From the NCBI GenBank assembly GCA_951813535.1, contig OX638345.1, positions 4,022,608-4,086,607 on the forward strand: a stretch of DNA of 64,000 bases, read 5' to 3'. How positions within the stretch are numbered: the stretch's first letter is position 1; each line of letters opens with the position of its first letter. Made by a program: the position numbers and the translations under genes. Shown here in pieces: positions 47,229-58,238 of this stretch. The DNA is from an uncultured Dehalococcoidia bacterium (GTDB lineage Bacteria; Chloroflexota; Dehalococcoidia; Lucifugimonadales; UBA3495). Below the pieces are notes generated by a model, which was given only the letters and a program-made list of their open reading frames with translations, made no database searches and had not been told where the DNA came from.

Positions 47229-47627
47229 ATGCCTAACTACCGCTGTTTCATCCCCAAGGACGCCCTGTCCTTTGACCAGAGGCAGGAGATCGCCCTGGCC
47301 TTTACCGACATCCACTGCGGCTCCACCGGCGCCCCTCGCAGTTTCGTGTCGGTGACGTTCCTGGAGACTCCGGAGGGCCAGACCCACGAGCATGGCCAGG
47401 GCTATTACCTCGACGGCGGCAACCGCGCCGGCCGGTCGGAGGAAGTCAAGCAGCAGCTCCTGTCCGACCTAACCCAGGCTTTCGCCAAAATCGCCAACGT
47501 TCCTGCCGACGACATCCCCGGCCGGATCACCGAGAACCCCGCGTCCTGGACCATGGAGGGTGGCTTCGTGCTGCCCGAGCCGGGCCAGGAGGGAGCGGAG
47601 TGGTACGCCGCCGCCGCGGCCGACTAG
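47229..47627 (+). CDS. tautomerase family protein (cis-CaaD/MSAD-like)
   Basis: 132 residues. The mature N-terminus would be Pro (MPNYRCFIP), the catalytic Pro1 of this superfamily. LTQAFAKIANVPADDIPGRITENPASWTMEGG is the second repeat. The length of the monomer fits the fused, trimeric branch that includes cis-3-chloroacrylic acid dehalogenase and malonate semialdehyde decarboxylase. AAGGAG precedes the ATG. It lies in a plausible operon with the Pro1-less protein. The substrate is probably an unsaturated or 2-oxo acid. Confidence 0.78.
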   Translation: MPNYRCFIPKDALSFDQRQEIALAFTDIHCGSTGAPRSFVSVTFLETPEGQTHEHGQGYYLDGGNRAGRSEEVKQQLLSDLTQAFAKIANVPADDIPGRITENPASWTMEGGFVLPEPGQEGAEWYAAAAAD

Positions 47628-47656
47628 CGCGTCGAACCGACGTCGCCTTGTCTGGA

Positions 47657-47683
47657 CAGGGGCAGGCTTCCAACCTGCCCCTG
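47657..47683 (+). terminator. hairpin after the tautomerase gene
   Basis: CAGGGGCAGG and CCTGCCCCTG form a perfect 10-bp stem with a 7-base loop, about 30 bases after the tautomerase stop. No T-run follows, so it may only be an mRNA end or a weak terminator. Confidence 0.5.
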
Positions 47684-47724
47684 ACTCATGGATGCGGGTA
47701 GGGCCATGCGCCCGCTGAGGCCTA

Positions 47725-48357
47725 TTGGTGCCTATTACGCTCAGGTTATACATCCTCGCCGGGACTCTGGTCGTAATCATAATTGCGACGGTCGCGTTAT
47801 CGGCCATCCCATCGTCCCAGAGCAGCACAGCGGCGCCGTTGACCTGCCCTTCGTTGCCGGAGAACGACGCGCTGGCGCGAGATGCCCAATTTTACGCAGC
47901 GGATTTCGGGGTCAGCGTCGAGGAAGCCATATGCCGGTTGATGATCCAGGACGAAATTGGCCCCTTGGGTCGCGCGATCAGATCCGGAGAACCCGAAACC
48001 TTTGCCGGATTGTGGATCCAGCACAAACCCGCATTCGGAGTGAACGTTTTGTTCACCAAAAACCCGCAAGCCACCCTGGCGCCTTATGTGAAGGACAGTC
48101 CCCTGGCGGGCATCATCCAAGCGCGCAAGGCCAAAGTGTCGCTGCGAAACCTGAATCAGGCCCAGGGCCAGGCCCACGCGGTCGCCGACGCCGCCGGCAT
48201 TCCGGCCGAATCGGGCATCAACGTCCCCGAAAATCGAGTGGAACTGTACGTGATGGACACCAGGGGTTTCACCAAGGCGCTCAGGGCCGCCGGGTTGCGG
48301 CTTCCCGATCACGTCAAGCTGATCCAGGTCGAGCAACACAGCTCACCAGCATCATGA
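47725..48357 (+). CDS. secreted or membrane-anchored protein of unknown function
   Basis: 210 residues from TTG 47725, or one less from the GTG next to it. A hydrophobic segment at about 8-28 is a signal peptide or anchor. The rest is soluble, with FGVSVEEAICRLMIQDEIGPLGRAI and VELYVMDTRGFTKALRAAGLRLPDHVKLIQVE. The latter resembles the pro-region that precedes chymotrypsin-like proteases in some Chloroflexota proteins, but no protease domain follows. Fifty bases downstream begins the DUF3179 lipoprotein, which is also exported. Family not certain. Confidence 0.6.
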   Translation: MVPITLRLYILAGTLVVIIIATVALSAIPSSQSSTAAPLTCPSLPENDALARDAQFYAADFGVSVEEAICRLMIQDEIGPLGRAIRSGEPETFAGLWIQHKPAFGVNVLFTKNPQATLAPYVKDSPLAGIIQARKAKVSLRNLNQAQGQAHAVADAAGIPAESGINVPENRVELYVMDTRGFTKALRAAGLRLPDHVKLIQVEQHSSPAS

Positions 48358-48406
48358 ACGCATCCCAGGCTCACGGCTTCAATCCGACATCTGCCCACGG
48401 CCTCGG

Positions 48407-49981
48407 GTGCTGCATAGGGTACTTCAGTTGATCAAAACGATCATTTACCTGCTGCTGTTGGTCGGTTTGCTCTCCGTGGCCTGCGCCCGCCAGGCGCCTC
48501 CGCAACCGGATGACCCCGCCTTAACTCTGCCGCCGCTCGCGCCAACCCGGGAACCGACGGCAACTGTCGCGGTTTCCACGGTCGAGCCGACAGCTTCCGG
48601 TCCGGCCCCGGTCGCTGAACCTACCGCTGTGACATACGACTCCAACCGTACCATGTTCGGCATCTGGCACGGTCTGGACCACCCTTCGGAGACGACACTC
48701 GCCGCGCTGGCGGACACGGAGGAGTACGGCGACAAGTCCCAGGTCGTGGTCATCCTTGAGGCGCTCAAGTTCTTCCGAAATCGGGATACGCTGCAACAGG
48801 GAATAGACACCCTGACGGCCCTCACCGGCCAGCACTTCGATTTTGACCGCCGTCTGTGGCGGGAGTGGATCGGTCCCCGCATGGACGAATATGCCCCTCC
48901 GTCCGAGTATCCCCGCTGGAAGGTGGACTCGCTTGCGCTGATCGACCCCGCCATCGGCGCGATCCTGGAACCGGGCATCACTCGCTCGCGGGTCGACCTC
49001 ACCGAGGTGGTCTGGGGCGGCGTGCGCCTGGACGGCATCCCACCGCTGGAGCAGGCTCCTCACATCCTGGCCGAGCAGGCGACCTGGCTGTGGCCCGGCG
49101 ATCGGGTCTTTGGCGTGTCCATCAACGGGGAGCACCGCGCGTATCCGCTGCGAGTGATGAATGCCCATGAGCTGGCCAACGACGTGCTGGGCGGCGAACC
49201 GATCTCGCTGGTGTATTGAACGCTGTGCGGCACCGGAATCGTGTATTCCGGCATCGTGAACGGCGAAGCGACCACTTTTGGCACCTCCGGTCTGCTTTAC
49301 CGCAGCAACAAGGTGATGTACGACCGCGCCACCCGGTCATTGTGGAACCAGTTCATCGGCGAACCGGTCATCGGGCCCCTGGCCGATTCGGGCATCAGGC
49401 AGCCATTCTTCCCATCGGTGGTGACCACCTGGGAAGAATGGTTGGAGGAACATCCGGACACCACGGTGCTGGATCGGAACACTGGCATCTACCCTCCCGA
49501 TTTCTACGTCCCCGAGAATGACCCGCGCGCAATCTATTACGACTATTTCACCTCGGACGAGGTGATGTTCCCGGTGTGGAATCGGGATGTCACGTTCGAC
49601 CCGAAAGAAGTGGTCGTGGGATTGTCCATCGCAGACAGTACCAAGGCCTACCGGGTGGCTGACCTGCAGGAAGTGCGGTTGATCAACGATACTCTGGGCG
49701 GTCTTAACGTGGTCGTCGTCGCGTCGCCCGACTCCAGGGCCGGCCGCATCTACGAGCGAGGTGACGCCACATTTGCCCTGCCGCCAACCGACGAACCGGA
49801 TGTCCCGCCGTCCGCCCTGGTTGACGAATCCGGCGCCGCTTGGCAAGTCACGGAGACCGGACTGGTCAATCAGTCCGATCCATCGGAGGTTTTGCCTCGC
49901 ATCCCCAGCCTGACCTCATTCTGGTTTGGATGGTTCCAGTACCACCCCGACACCGAGGTCTATCAGCCGGCCGCACAGTGA
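48407..49981 (+). CDS. DUF3179 lipoprotein with in-frame TGA: candidate selenoprotein
   Basis: 524 codons in one frame, start GTG 48407 (TTG 48428 possible). A hydrophobic leader and lipobox LLSVAC predict an outer-face lipoprotein; a Pro/Thr-rich linker follows. The DUF3179 domain runs from about residue 240 to the end: FGVSINGEHRAYPLRVMNAHELANDVLGG, ISLVY-(TGA)-TLCGTGIVYSG, TFGTSGLLYRSNKVMYDR and SLWNQFIGEPVIGPLA. The single TGA (49217-49219) stands exactly where the family has the first Cys of CxxC, giving UxxC, and a hairpin follows. The frame continues for 254 codons of perfect domain match. The other reading is a nonsense mutation that makes two fragments, 48407-49219 and 49241-49981. 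DUF3179 function is unknown. Confidence 0.75.
49233..49251 (+). promoter_or_regulatory. candidate bacterial SECIS stem-loop
   Basis: Starting 14 bases after the TGA, CCGGAAT (49233-49239) pairs perfectly with ATTCCGG (49245-49251) around the loop CGTGT. The loop is 20 bases from the TGA and has G as its second base. A short stem, small loop, G in the first two loop positions and this distance match the known consensus of bacterial SECIS elements. The stem also has to code for CGTGIVYSG, so some pairing could be chance. Confidence 0.5.
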
Positions 49982-50080
49982 CGGCGGTGGCGAGGGCACT
50001 GAACCGGGCGTGCTATAATTTCAGCCCGCCCGTCAGAGTTGTGCATGGTCCAGGTACGTTCCGAACGTCCGGACAGCTGC

Positions 50081-50170
50081 GGAGAGGTGCCAGAGTGGAC
50101 GAATGGGCGCGACTGGAAATCGCGTAGGGGTTAACGCCTCTCGCGGGTTCGAATCCCGCCCTCTCCGCCA
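50081..50170 (+). tRNA. tRNA-Ser (anticodon GGA)
   Basis: Acceptor GGAGAGG/CCTCTCC with discriminator G and encoded CCA (50168-50170). Anticodon stem CGCGA/TCGCG with loop CTGGAAA gives anticodon GGA at 50115-50117. A long variable arm and GGTTCGAATCC make a class II tRNA. Insertion-sequence remnants and a SIR2-HerA module follow downstream, as is common at tRNA-Ser integration sites. Confidence 0.94.
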
Positions 50171-50759
50171 TTGAATCCAAACAATGAGCATAAAACACCG
50201 AACCCCCCGGTATGGTTATCACTTTGATTGTCACTATTCCTACCGGTAACTGATCCTGTTTGACCGTCTCCAAGCTTCCATCTGGACTGCGGGTACGGTT
50301 TTTGCCTAACTGTCGGACTCGTGATTGTCGGAGCACGTGATAGTCGAGGACCCGGATCCTCTGTCCTCAAGAGGCAGTATGTCCTCGGTGTCAAAAGCCT
50401 ACTGCATATCCGTGCTGAGCCTGAGGACCACCTACCAGGAATTACAACGCACCGGAGGGTGTGTAGCCAGTCAGCGGATTCGGTAACGACTAAACCTGAA
50501 TCCACCGAAGGGTTGCGGTGGCGGCGGTCAGACGAGGAATGAGGTGTCAGGAAACAGGCTGGCGAGGACCTGATGCCGATAGAAATGGACGGTGCGGAGC
50601 GCGGCTGCCACGCCAGGGGGATTTTGACGGCCTGTGGTAGCGGCGCTGGGAGCGATTTTCAGTGCCGACCGCAGGCGGAGAGCGTCAAGGGTCCGGCCTG
50701 GGGGCTGATCGGCCAGGCGTGGGGCATCATCGTGGACAGGTCAAACGCCGAGGGCGCGG
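50171..50759. other. intergenic, no gene recognised
   Basis: About 590 bases between the tRNA and the IS1380 remnant. Short open frames on both strands lack any recognisable similarity. I found no second copy of the tRNA 3' end here. The composition is mixed and it may be degraded mobile DNA. Confidence 0.35.
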
Positions 50760-52716
<1,957 letters not shown>

Positions 52717-52910
52717 TCAAGGGCCGAGGCACTCATGCGAGACCCGATGCCTGATTCCCAACACCCGGCAAATGCACATCCCACCTTGGCTTTGGTTTAA
52801 TCTGTGCGGACACGATGGACGGATCAGAGGCCGACTGCTAGGATGTCGCGGCCAATTGCAAACCAGATGGAATGCCGGAAAAGCTACTTGAGGGGAGCCG
52901 GAGTTAGTAA

Positions 52911-54062
52911 ATGTGCGAAGTCGACGAACTATCAGTAGTACGCGAAGAGCCGCTCTCGGAAGCTATCACGCGATTCGTTAGGATTACAAACAGCAGCGAC
53001 GCCCTGGGGTTTTTGATCGGAGCCGGTTGCAGCCGATGTGCTGGGCTGCCTCTCATGAACGAGCTAACAGATCAAGCCTTGAATGCGGAAAACCTCGACC
53101 AATCGAGCAAGAAAATACTCACGGCTGTCAAAGCAAAATTTCAAGGAGGGAACGCGGCCAATATCGAAGATTACCTGAGCGAGATAGTGAATTTACTCGC
53201 TATCACTGACCGCAGAGCAGAACGTGGCGTCGAAGAGAACACCGTTGTCGTTGGGGTCGACTCATACTCCGCCGAACAACTTCGCCGGGCAATTAATCAA
53301 ATAAAGCAGGCCATCGCAACTGCCATCGGTAGGAAAGTAGGCATCAATTGGCACCAACAGTTCATCTCCGCGGTCCATCAACCGCTCCGGGTTGGTAGAC
53401 AAAATCTCTCACAGCCAGTTGATTATCTGGTTCTCAACTATGACACGATCATATAAGACGCACTTGCTATGGCGAAGATTCCCTATGCGGACGGCTTGAA
53501 CGGAGGAGCGACAGCTTGGTGGGATGCAAATGCATTTGACGTCGCTGGCGTTTCAGCGCGTGTCATTAAACTCCACGGCTCAATAAACTGGTACCAGTTC
53601 CCCGATGACCCGTTGCCTCGTCGGATTGGATCTGCCGTCGACCTCCCGGACGAACACGACATCCCGTTGCTCATCTGGCCTTCCGCAACCAAATACCAAG
53701 AAGCGCAACTTGACCCATTTGCTCAGCTACTGAACCGGGCACGTTCGGCTTTGCGCGCTGATTCAGGGTCCCAACGGGTGCTCGCCATATGTGGATATTC
53801 GTTTGGAGACAGACACATCAACCTAGACATTAACCGTGCCCTACGAGAATCAGCTGGCAATCTGACCGTGGCTGCCTTCACAGACAGAGATGAACCCACC
53901 GGACAGCTCAAGGATTGGCGTGACGATAGTTTAGTGCGCGACCAAGTGTTGATCTTTTGTAATCGAGGATTCTACCACGGGGACTTCGGACACGATTCCC
54001 CCAAAGACATCCCTTGGTGGAAGTTCGAGAATCTGACACGCATCTTGAACGGAGATGTATGA
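52911..54062 (+). pseudogene. SIR2-family defence protein with internal TAA
   Basis: Single frame broken by TAA at 53454. The N-terminal part has FLIGAGCSRCAGLPLMNEL (GAG-x-S NAD motif at 37-41) and ends VDYLVLNYDTII; the second part resumes DALAMAKIPYADGL, then KLHGSINWYQF with the catalytic-type His, and AICGYSFGDRHINLDI. In the family the codon after NYDTII is Glu, so one base change (GAA to TAA) explains the stop. Intact length would be 383 residues. SIR2 proteins next to HerA deplete NAD after phage infection. A start is seen at 52911 with GGAG upstream. AT-richer than the flanks. TAA cannot be selenocysteine; either a true null or a sequence error. Confidence 0.82.
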
Positions 54063-55783
54063 ACATGACCACAAATAGCTTGGGAGATCCAATCGAAAAC
54101 CTGGCGATCGGCAAGATCATCGAAGTCGACGGCACGCGTATAATCGCTGAGTTGAACTCAGACATTACAGAATTATCACGAATTTACGGCGGGGACGTTT
54201 ATCCTATTGGCCAGTTCGGTTCGATAGTGCGAGTGCATTTCGGCCGTCGCCTGATTTACGGGTTCGTCGGTCGACTGCGCATGAAGGCAGAGTACGAATT
54301 GGAACGTGGAATATCACCCTCGGGGTCTGCCGACGAGAGAATAATTGAGGCCGACCTGTTTGGAGAGGCGGAGTGGAAGCGGGTTGATGAGGATAACGCA
54401 CCAAGATTGGAGTTCGAACGCGGTGTGGCCACCTTCCCCTTGCCGCAGCAGACCCTCTATCTCACTCCCAAGTCAGACCTGCGATTCATTTACAGTCACA
54501 CCGGGGGCCCATCAATTCAGCTTGGCGAACACGTAGGATCCGGGGGCGCCCCTTGTCACGCGCATCTGAACGAATTGCTGGGTCAACACACAGCGATATT
54601 AGGTTCCACCGGGTCAGGAAAGTCTGCTGCGATGGCCGCTATCCTGCACAGCATCTTAGAGAGAGGCCAAGACCATAAGCACCAGACTTGGAATCCAAGG
54701 ATCGTGATCCTCGACCCTCACAACGAATACGGTTCGGCATTTCCTACGCATACACGATTATCATCTGACGACGGATCCCTCATGTTGCCGTATTGGCTTC
54801 TCAATTTGCAAGAGACTGTGTCTCTGTTGATCGGCAAGACCGAGTTCGTCGCCACATCACAGGCCAACATAGTGAAAGCGGCTCTTACAGCTGCCCGCAC
54901 CGAAGGAGCGCGTATTCTGGGGATAGACACAAACGCCATCACTGTGGATTCTCCTATACCTTATAGATTGGACGTCTTCCGCACCGCAGTGGACGCAGAT
55001 AAACCTTCACAGGCCAGCAGACAAGATTCTCATAACTCAATACTTCAAAAGTTGGACATCTTACGTGCTGATGGTCGCTTGAGGTTTTTGATGTCAGATT
55101 GGAATGAAGACGACGGAGACGCGTTTGCGACCATTATTCGTCAGATCATCGGAGGAGACGCTTCACCCAGGATAGTAGACCTATCGGGCGTTCCAAATGA
55201 AGTTGCAGGGGTGGCAAGTGCAGTGATAGCCAGGACATTGTTTAATTTGAAAGTCTGGCAAACGGAAGAAGAAAGAAATCTGGAGCCCGTGCTACTTGTG
55301 TGTGAAGAAGCGCATAGGTACGTTCCCAATAGCGGTGAAGCCCAGTATGAAGCCGCTCAGGAATCCATTAGAAGAATTGCAAAGGAGGGTCGAAAATACG
55401 GAGTGGGATTGTTCCTGGTTTCACAACGGCCGAGCGAGGTGGAATCGACTGTGCTTTCCCAGTGCAACTCGTGGATTGTTCTTCGTATAACCAACGAGTC
55501 CGATACACGTTACGTACGTGGCATCCTACCGGACTCACTCGAGGGCCTAACCAAGATGCTCTCAGGGTTACGTCGCCAAGAGGCTATTTTCGTCGGTCAA
55601 GCGACGACCTTACCATCACGCATCATGATTAGAAACCTGTCTGATCATCAGCTGCCGTCGTCCAGAGATATAGACTTCGACAAAGGTTGGCAATCTGTAG
55701 GCATAACCGATGCACAGTTGGCCAATGTCGCTGAACGTTGGCGATTACAAAGGCGAGAAAACGCCCATCAACTGCTGGAATGA
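54059..55783 (+). CDS. HerA-like ATPase of a SIR2-HerA antiphage system
   Basis: 574 residues. The N-terminal HAS barrel (IGKIIEVDGTRIIAELNSD, YPIGQFGSIVRVHFGRR) precedes the RecA-like motor with Walker A GSTGSGKS (182-189), ILDPHNEY, Walker B VLLVCEEAHRYVP and the sensor/Arg region LFLVSQRPSEVESTVLSQCN. DUF87/HerA proteins form hexameric DNA translocases. Its ATG at 54059 overlaps the SIR2 stop (ATGA), so the pair was one translation unit. Known SIR2-HerA systems couple both proteins in one complex that degrades NAD or DNA on infection. This copy is intact while its partner carries a stop codon. Confidence 0.9.
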   Translation: MNMTTNSLGDPIENLAIGKIIEVDGTRIIAELNSDITELSRIYGGDVYPIGQFGSIVRVHFGRRLIYGFVGRLRMKAEYELERGISPSGSADERIIEADLFGEAEWKRVDEDNAPRLEFERGVATFPLPQQTLYLTPKSDLRFIYSHTGGPSIQLGEHVGSGGAPCHAHLNELLGQHTAILGSTGSGKSAAMAAILHSILERGQDHKHQTWNPRIVILDPHNEYGSAFPTHTRLSSDDGSLMLPYWLLNLQETVSLLIGKTEFVATSQANIVKAALTAARTEGARILGIDTNAITVDSPIPYRLDVFRTAVDADKPSQASRQDSHNSILQKLDILRADGRLRFLMSDWNEDDGDAFATIIRQIIGGDASPRIVDLSGVPNEVAGVASAVIARTLFNLKVWQTEEERNLEPVLLVCEEAHRYVPNSGEAQYEAAQESIRRIAKEGRKYGVGLFLVSQRPSEVESTVLSQCNSWIVLRITNESDTRYVRGILPDSLEGLTKMLSGLRRQEAIFVGQATTLPSRIMIRNLSDHQLPSSRDIDFDKGWQSVGITDAQLANVAERWRLQRRENAHQLLE

Positions 55784-55849
55784 CGAGTATTCCTGTCGTT
55801 TGGACACGCAAGGTCAGTTAGCGAGCCTAGACGGTTCATATAGGGGACT

Positions 55850-56971
55850 TCACCCCATCACCCGCCGAAACAGCGCCAGCGCGTTCCCCCCTGCGATCTT
55901 CCGCACATCCTCCTCCGAATACCCCCTCGCAATCAGGCCGCGGATGATGTTCTTGCCGTCGGCAGGGGACTCCAGGCCGTCCACGTAGCGCGCCGGGGTG
56001 GGGCCGGGGCGTCCCATCACCGCCTCGCCGACGCCCACCGAGTCGCCGATGCTGGTGTCGGTGCCGATGGCCACGTGGTCGATGCCCACCAGGTTGACCA
56101 TGTAGTCATAGTGGTCCAGCACGCACTCGATGCTCTGCTCCGGGTCGTTGCTGAGCCGGTTGGCCACGGCGGTTATGCCGATGACGCCGCCCTTGCGCGC
56201 GCAGGCCAGCAGTTCCTCGTCCCGGCGCAGCCGGCGGGCCTGGAAGCTGTGGCTGGCCAGCGTGTAGGAACCGTCGTGGCTGAAGGTGACCGGAGCTTCC
56301 GACGCCTCAATGGCGTCCATGGCGGTGCGGAATGAGGCATGGGACACGTCGACGACCATGCCCAGCTCGTTCATGCGCTGGACGACCTCCAGCCCGAAGT
56401 CGCTGAGGCCGCCGTCGTTGCGCTCGAAGATGCCGTCCCCGATGTAGGCCTTGCGGCTGTAGGTCAGGCCGGCCAGGCGGATCCCCGCGTTGTAGAGCAC
56501 GTCCACCAGGTTCAGTTCGTTTCCGATGGCCAGGTGTTCCACCGTGGGGAAGAACCCCACCTTGCCCTGCGCCTTGGCCGCCTCGATCTCGTCCGCAGTG
56601 CTCACCTGCAGCACGTCGTCGTTTTGCGAGATGTCCGAGATCATCATGCTGACCTCCTCCAGCAGGTCGGAGAAGCGGATGAAGGACATTTCGTTGGTGT
56701 GCAGCATCCCGCGAAAGACGTTGGCCGTGCCCACCGCGGTGAACCCGCCGGCGCGCACCGCCTCGTAACCCCAGAGGTAGCGGTCGCTGCGCAGGTACTC
56801 CCAGTACTGGCTGAAGTCCTCGGGCAGCACCATAGGATGCTGGTGGAGGTCGATCATGATCGACTCTTCCATCAGCCGCTGGAACCGGAGTTCCTGCTGC
56901 GCGTCCAGGGGCACGGTCATGGAGGGCACGCGACCCACCTGGCTGACGAAATGAAAACGGCCTGGCGTCAT
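55850..56971 (-). CDS. membrane dipeptidase (peptidase M19 family)
   Basis: 373 residues. MIDLHQHPMVL carries the first zinc pair in an unusual DLHQHP form (family: DGHND). FFPTVEHLAIGNELNLVDVLYNAGIRLAGLTYSRK holds the bridging Glu, VVDVSHAS and TFSHDGSY supply the next His ligands, and IDHVAIGTDTSIGD is the closing conserved region. M19 enzymes cleave dipeptides and some D-amino acid or beta-lactam amides. No signal peptide is seen, so it is likely cytoplasmic, unlike renal dipeptidase. CGGAG is eight bases before the ATG. Confidence 0.88.
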   Translation of the reverse strand: MTPGRFHFVSQVGRVPSMTVPLDAQQELRFQRLMEESIMIDLHQHPMVLPEDFSQYWEYLRSDRYLWGYEAVRAGGFTAVGTANVFRGMLHTNEMSFIRFSDLLEEVSMMISDISQNDDVLQVSTADEIEAAKAQGKVGFFPTVEHLAIGNELNLVDVLYNAGIRLAGLTYSRKAYIGDGIFERNDGGLSDFGLEVVQRMNELGMVVDVSHASFRTAMDAIEASEAPVTFSHDGSYTLASHSFQARRLRRDEELLACARKGGVIGITAVANRLSNDPEQSIECVLDHYDYMVNLVGIDHVAIGTDTSIGDSVGVGEAVMGRPGPTPARYVDGLESPADGKNIIRGLIARGYSEEDVRKIAGGNALALFRRVMG

Positions 56972-57005
56972 GATGCAACTCCGTTCGGGGCGTGAGTACA
57001 GGTGT

Positions 57006-57102
57006 CGTCATTCCCGCTTTCGCGGAAATCCAGCGAGCGCAACACCCACCCAACATTCTTCTCGCAAAGGGTTTCTGGGTTCCTGCTTTCGCAGGAACGA
57101 CG
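57006..57102. repeat. paired palindromic repeat, second copy
   Basis: CGTCATTCCCGCTTTCGCGG at the left and TTCCTGCTTTCGCAGGAACG at the right, about 100 bases from end to end, repeat the arrangement at 19203-19303. Each arm is a palindrome. It lies between the M19 start and the phosphotriesterase-like stop. Confidence 0.65.
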
Positions 57103-57128
57103 CTGTGGTTGGCAAATTGCGGCAGGTG

Positions 57129-58088
57129 TTAGTCCGAGGGACGCACTCCCTCGAAGTACCGTCGGGGATTCTCGACCATCATGCGGTCGATGACCGCTTG
57201 GGGCACCCCCGACTCCATCAGTCGGGGGATGATGGCGCGGCTGAGCCAGAGGTACCCGTCAGGATTCTGGTCGCGGGTGGGGAAGCCCTCCGAGCTGACG
57301 CGGGACAGCACCACGTTCCAGTCGTGGGACAGCATCATGTTGGCGGCCAAGCCCTCGTCCAGCCGCTCCTTGAGGTAGTCGGTCCGCTCGGGCCACGCCG
57401 GCAGGTTGGGCCGGCCGCCGGGGTTGTTGATGTCCCAGCCCAGCCACACTCCCAGCCGGGCCAGCTCCCGGTGGTAATCAGGGTCGACGGTGTTGTTGAT
57501 GTGCCCCACGTAGATGTTGTGGGGTTCCACGCCCTCCTCCTTGAGGATGCGCACCTGCTCCTCGCCGATGCGCGACTGCGCCGGCGTGTGCGTGGTGATG
57601 GGAACGCCGGTGCGCAGGTGAGTCCGCGCCGACGCTCGCAGCATCAGCTCCTCGTGCTCGGTGATCGGGTCGCTGGTGGCCACCTTGATGATGCCGGCCC
57701 TGACGCCTGTGCCCTCGATCCCCTGCTCGATCTCCCGCACCCACAGGTCGGCGATGAAGTCCTTGTCCCGGCCCCAGAAACTGCGCGGCACGTCCAGCCA
57801 GCAGCCGGTGCAGCAGATGAAATTCACGCCTGTCCCCTCCGACACCTCCTTCATCAGGGCAACATCCCGCCCCAGGTCCATGGGCGAAACCTCGACGACG
57901 GTGTCGACCCCGCCGGCCTTGGCCTGCCCGAAGGACTCCAGGGCCATGCCCAGCGCCTGATCGCGAAATTCCAGCTCGGGGTACGTGTTGCGGATACCGG
58001 CGGTCGAGTCGATCAGGTGCTCATGGGGCAGCGTGAACCCCAGGTCCGCCGTGTCCAATGGGCCCAGCACCGAGTTTATGGTTGCCAT
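57129..58088 (-). CDS. phosphotriesterase-family hydrolase
   Basis: 319 residues. FTLPHEHLID (His pair of the binuclear site), GIIKVATSDP (the Lys that is carbamylated), TTHTPAQ, VGHINNTVDP and LSHDWN with the final Asp are all in the order of the phosphotriesterase/lactonase family. GGAGGTGGAAC precedes ATG 58088. An open frame continues upstream to 59411 opposite the M24 gene; it is not a fusion. Natural substrates are more likely lactones or esters than organophosphates. Divergent from the M24 gene by 150 bases. Confidence 0.88.
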   Translation of the reverse strand: MATINSVLGPLDTADLGFTLPHEHLIDSTAGIRNTYPELEFRDQALGMALESFGQAKAGGVDTVVEVSPMDLGRDVALMKEVSEGTGVNFICCTGCWLDVPRSFWGRDKDFIADLWVREIEQGIEGTGVRAGIIKVATSDPITEHEELMLRASARTHLRTGVPITTHTPAQSRIGEEQVRILKEEGVEPHNIYVGHINNTVDPDYHRELARLGVWLGWDINNPGGRPNLPAWPERTDYLKERLDEGLAANMMLSHDWNVVLSRVSSEGFPTRDQNPDGYLWLSRAIIPRLMESGVPQAVIDRMMVENPRRYFEGVRPSD

Positions 58089-58238
58089 GTTCCACCTCCG
58101 TTTGTTCCGTGCGGTCTTGACGGTGGGGATCCTTCTGGCCGGATTATACAAGTGAGGTCTCGCCCTGCGTGTTAGGATCGATGGATCACCGGCACAGCGT
58201 CCACATATTACGCTCCGCCGGCGCCAGGAGGGACCGAC

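Noticed and set aside
53454-53456. TAA inside SIR2 as a recoded codon
   Set aside because: TAA has no known recoding to selenocysteine or pyrrolysine; the expected residue is Glu, one base away. Treated as nonsense or a sequence error.
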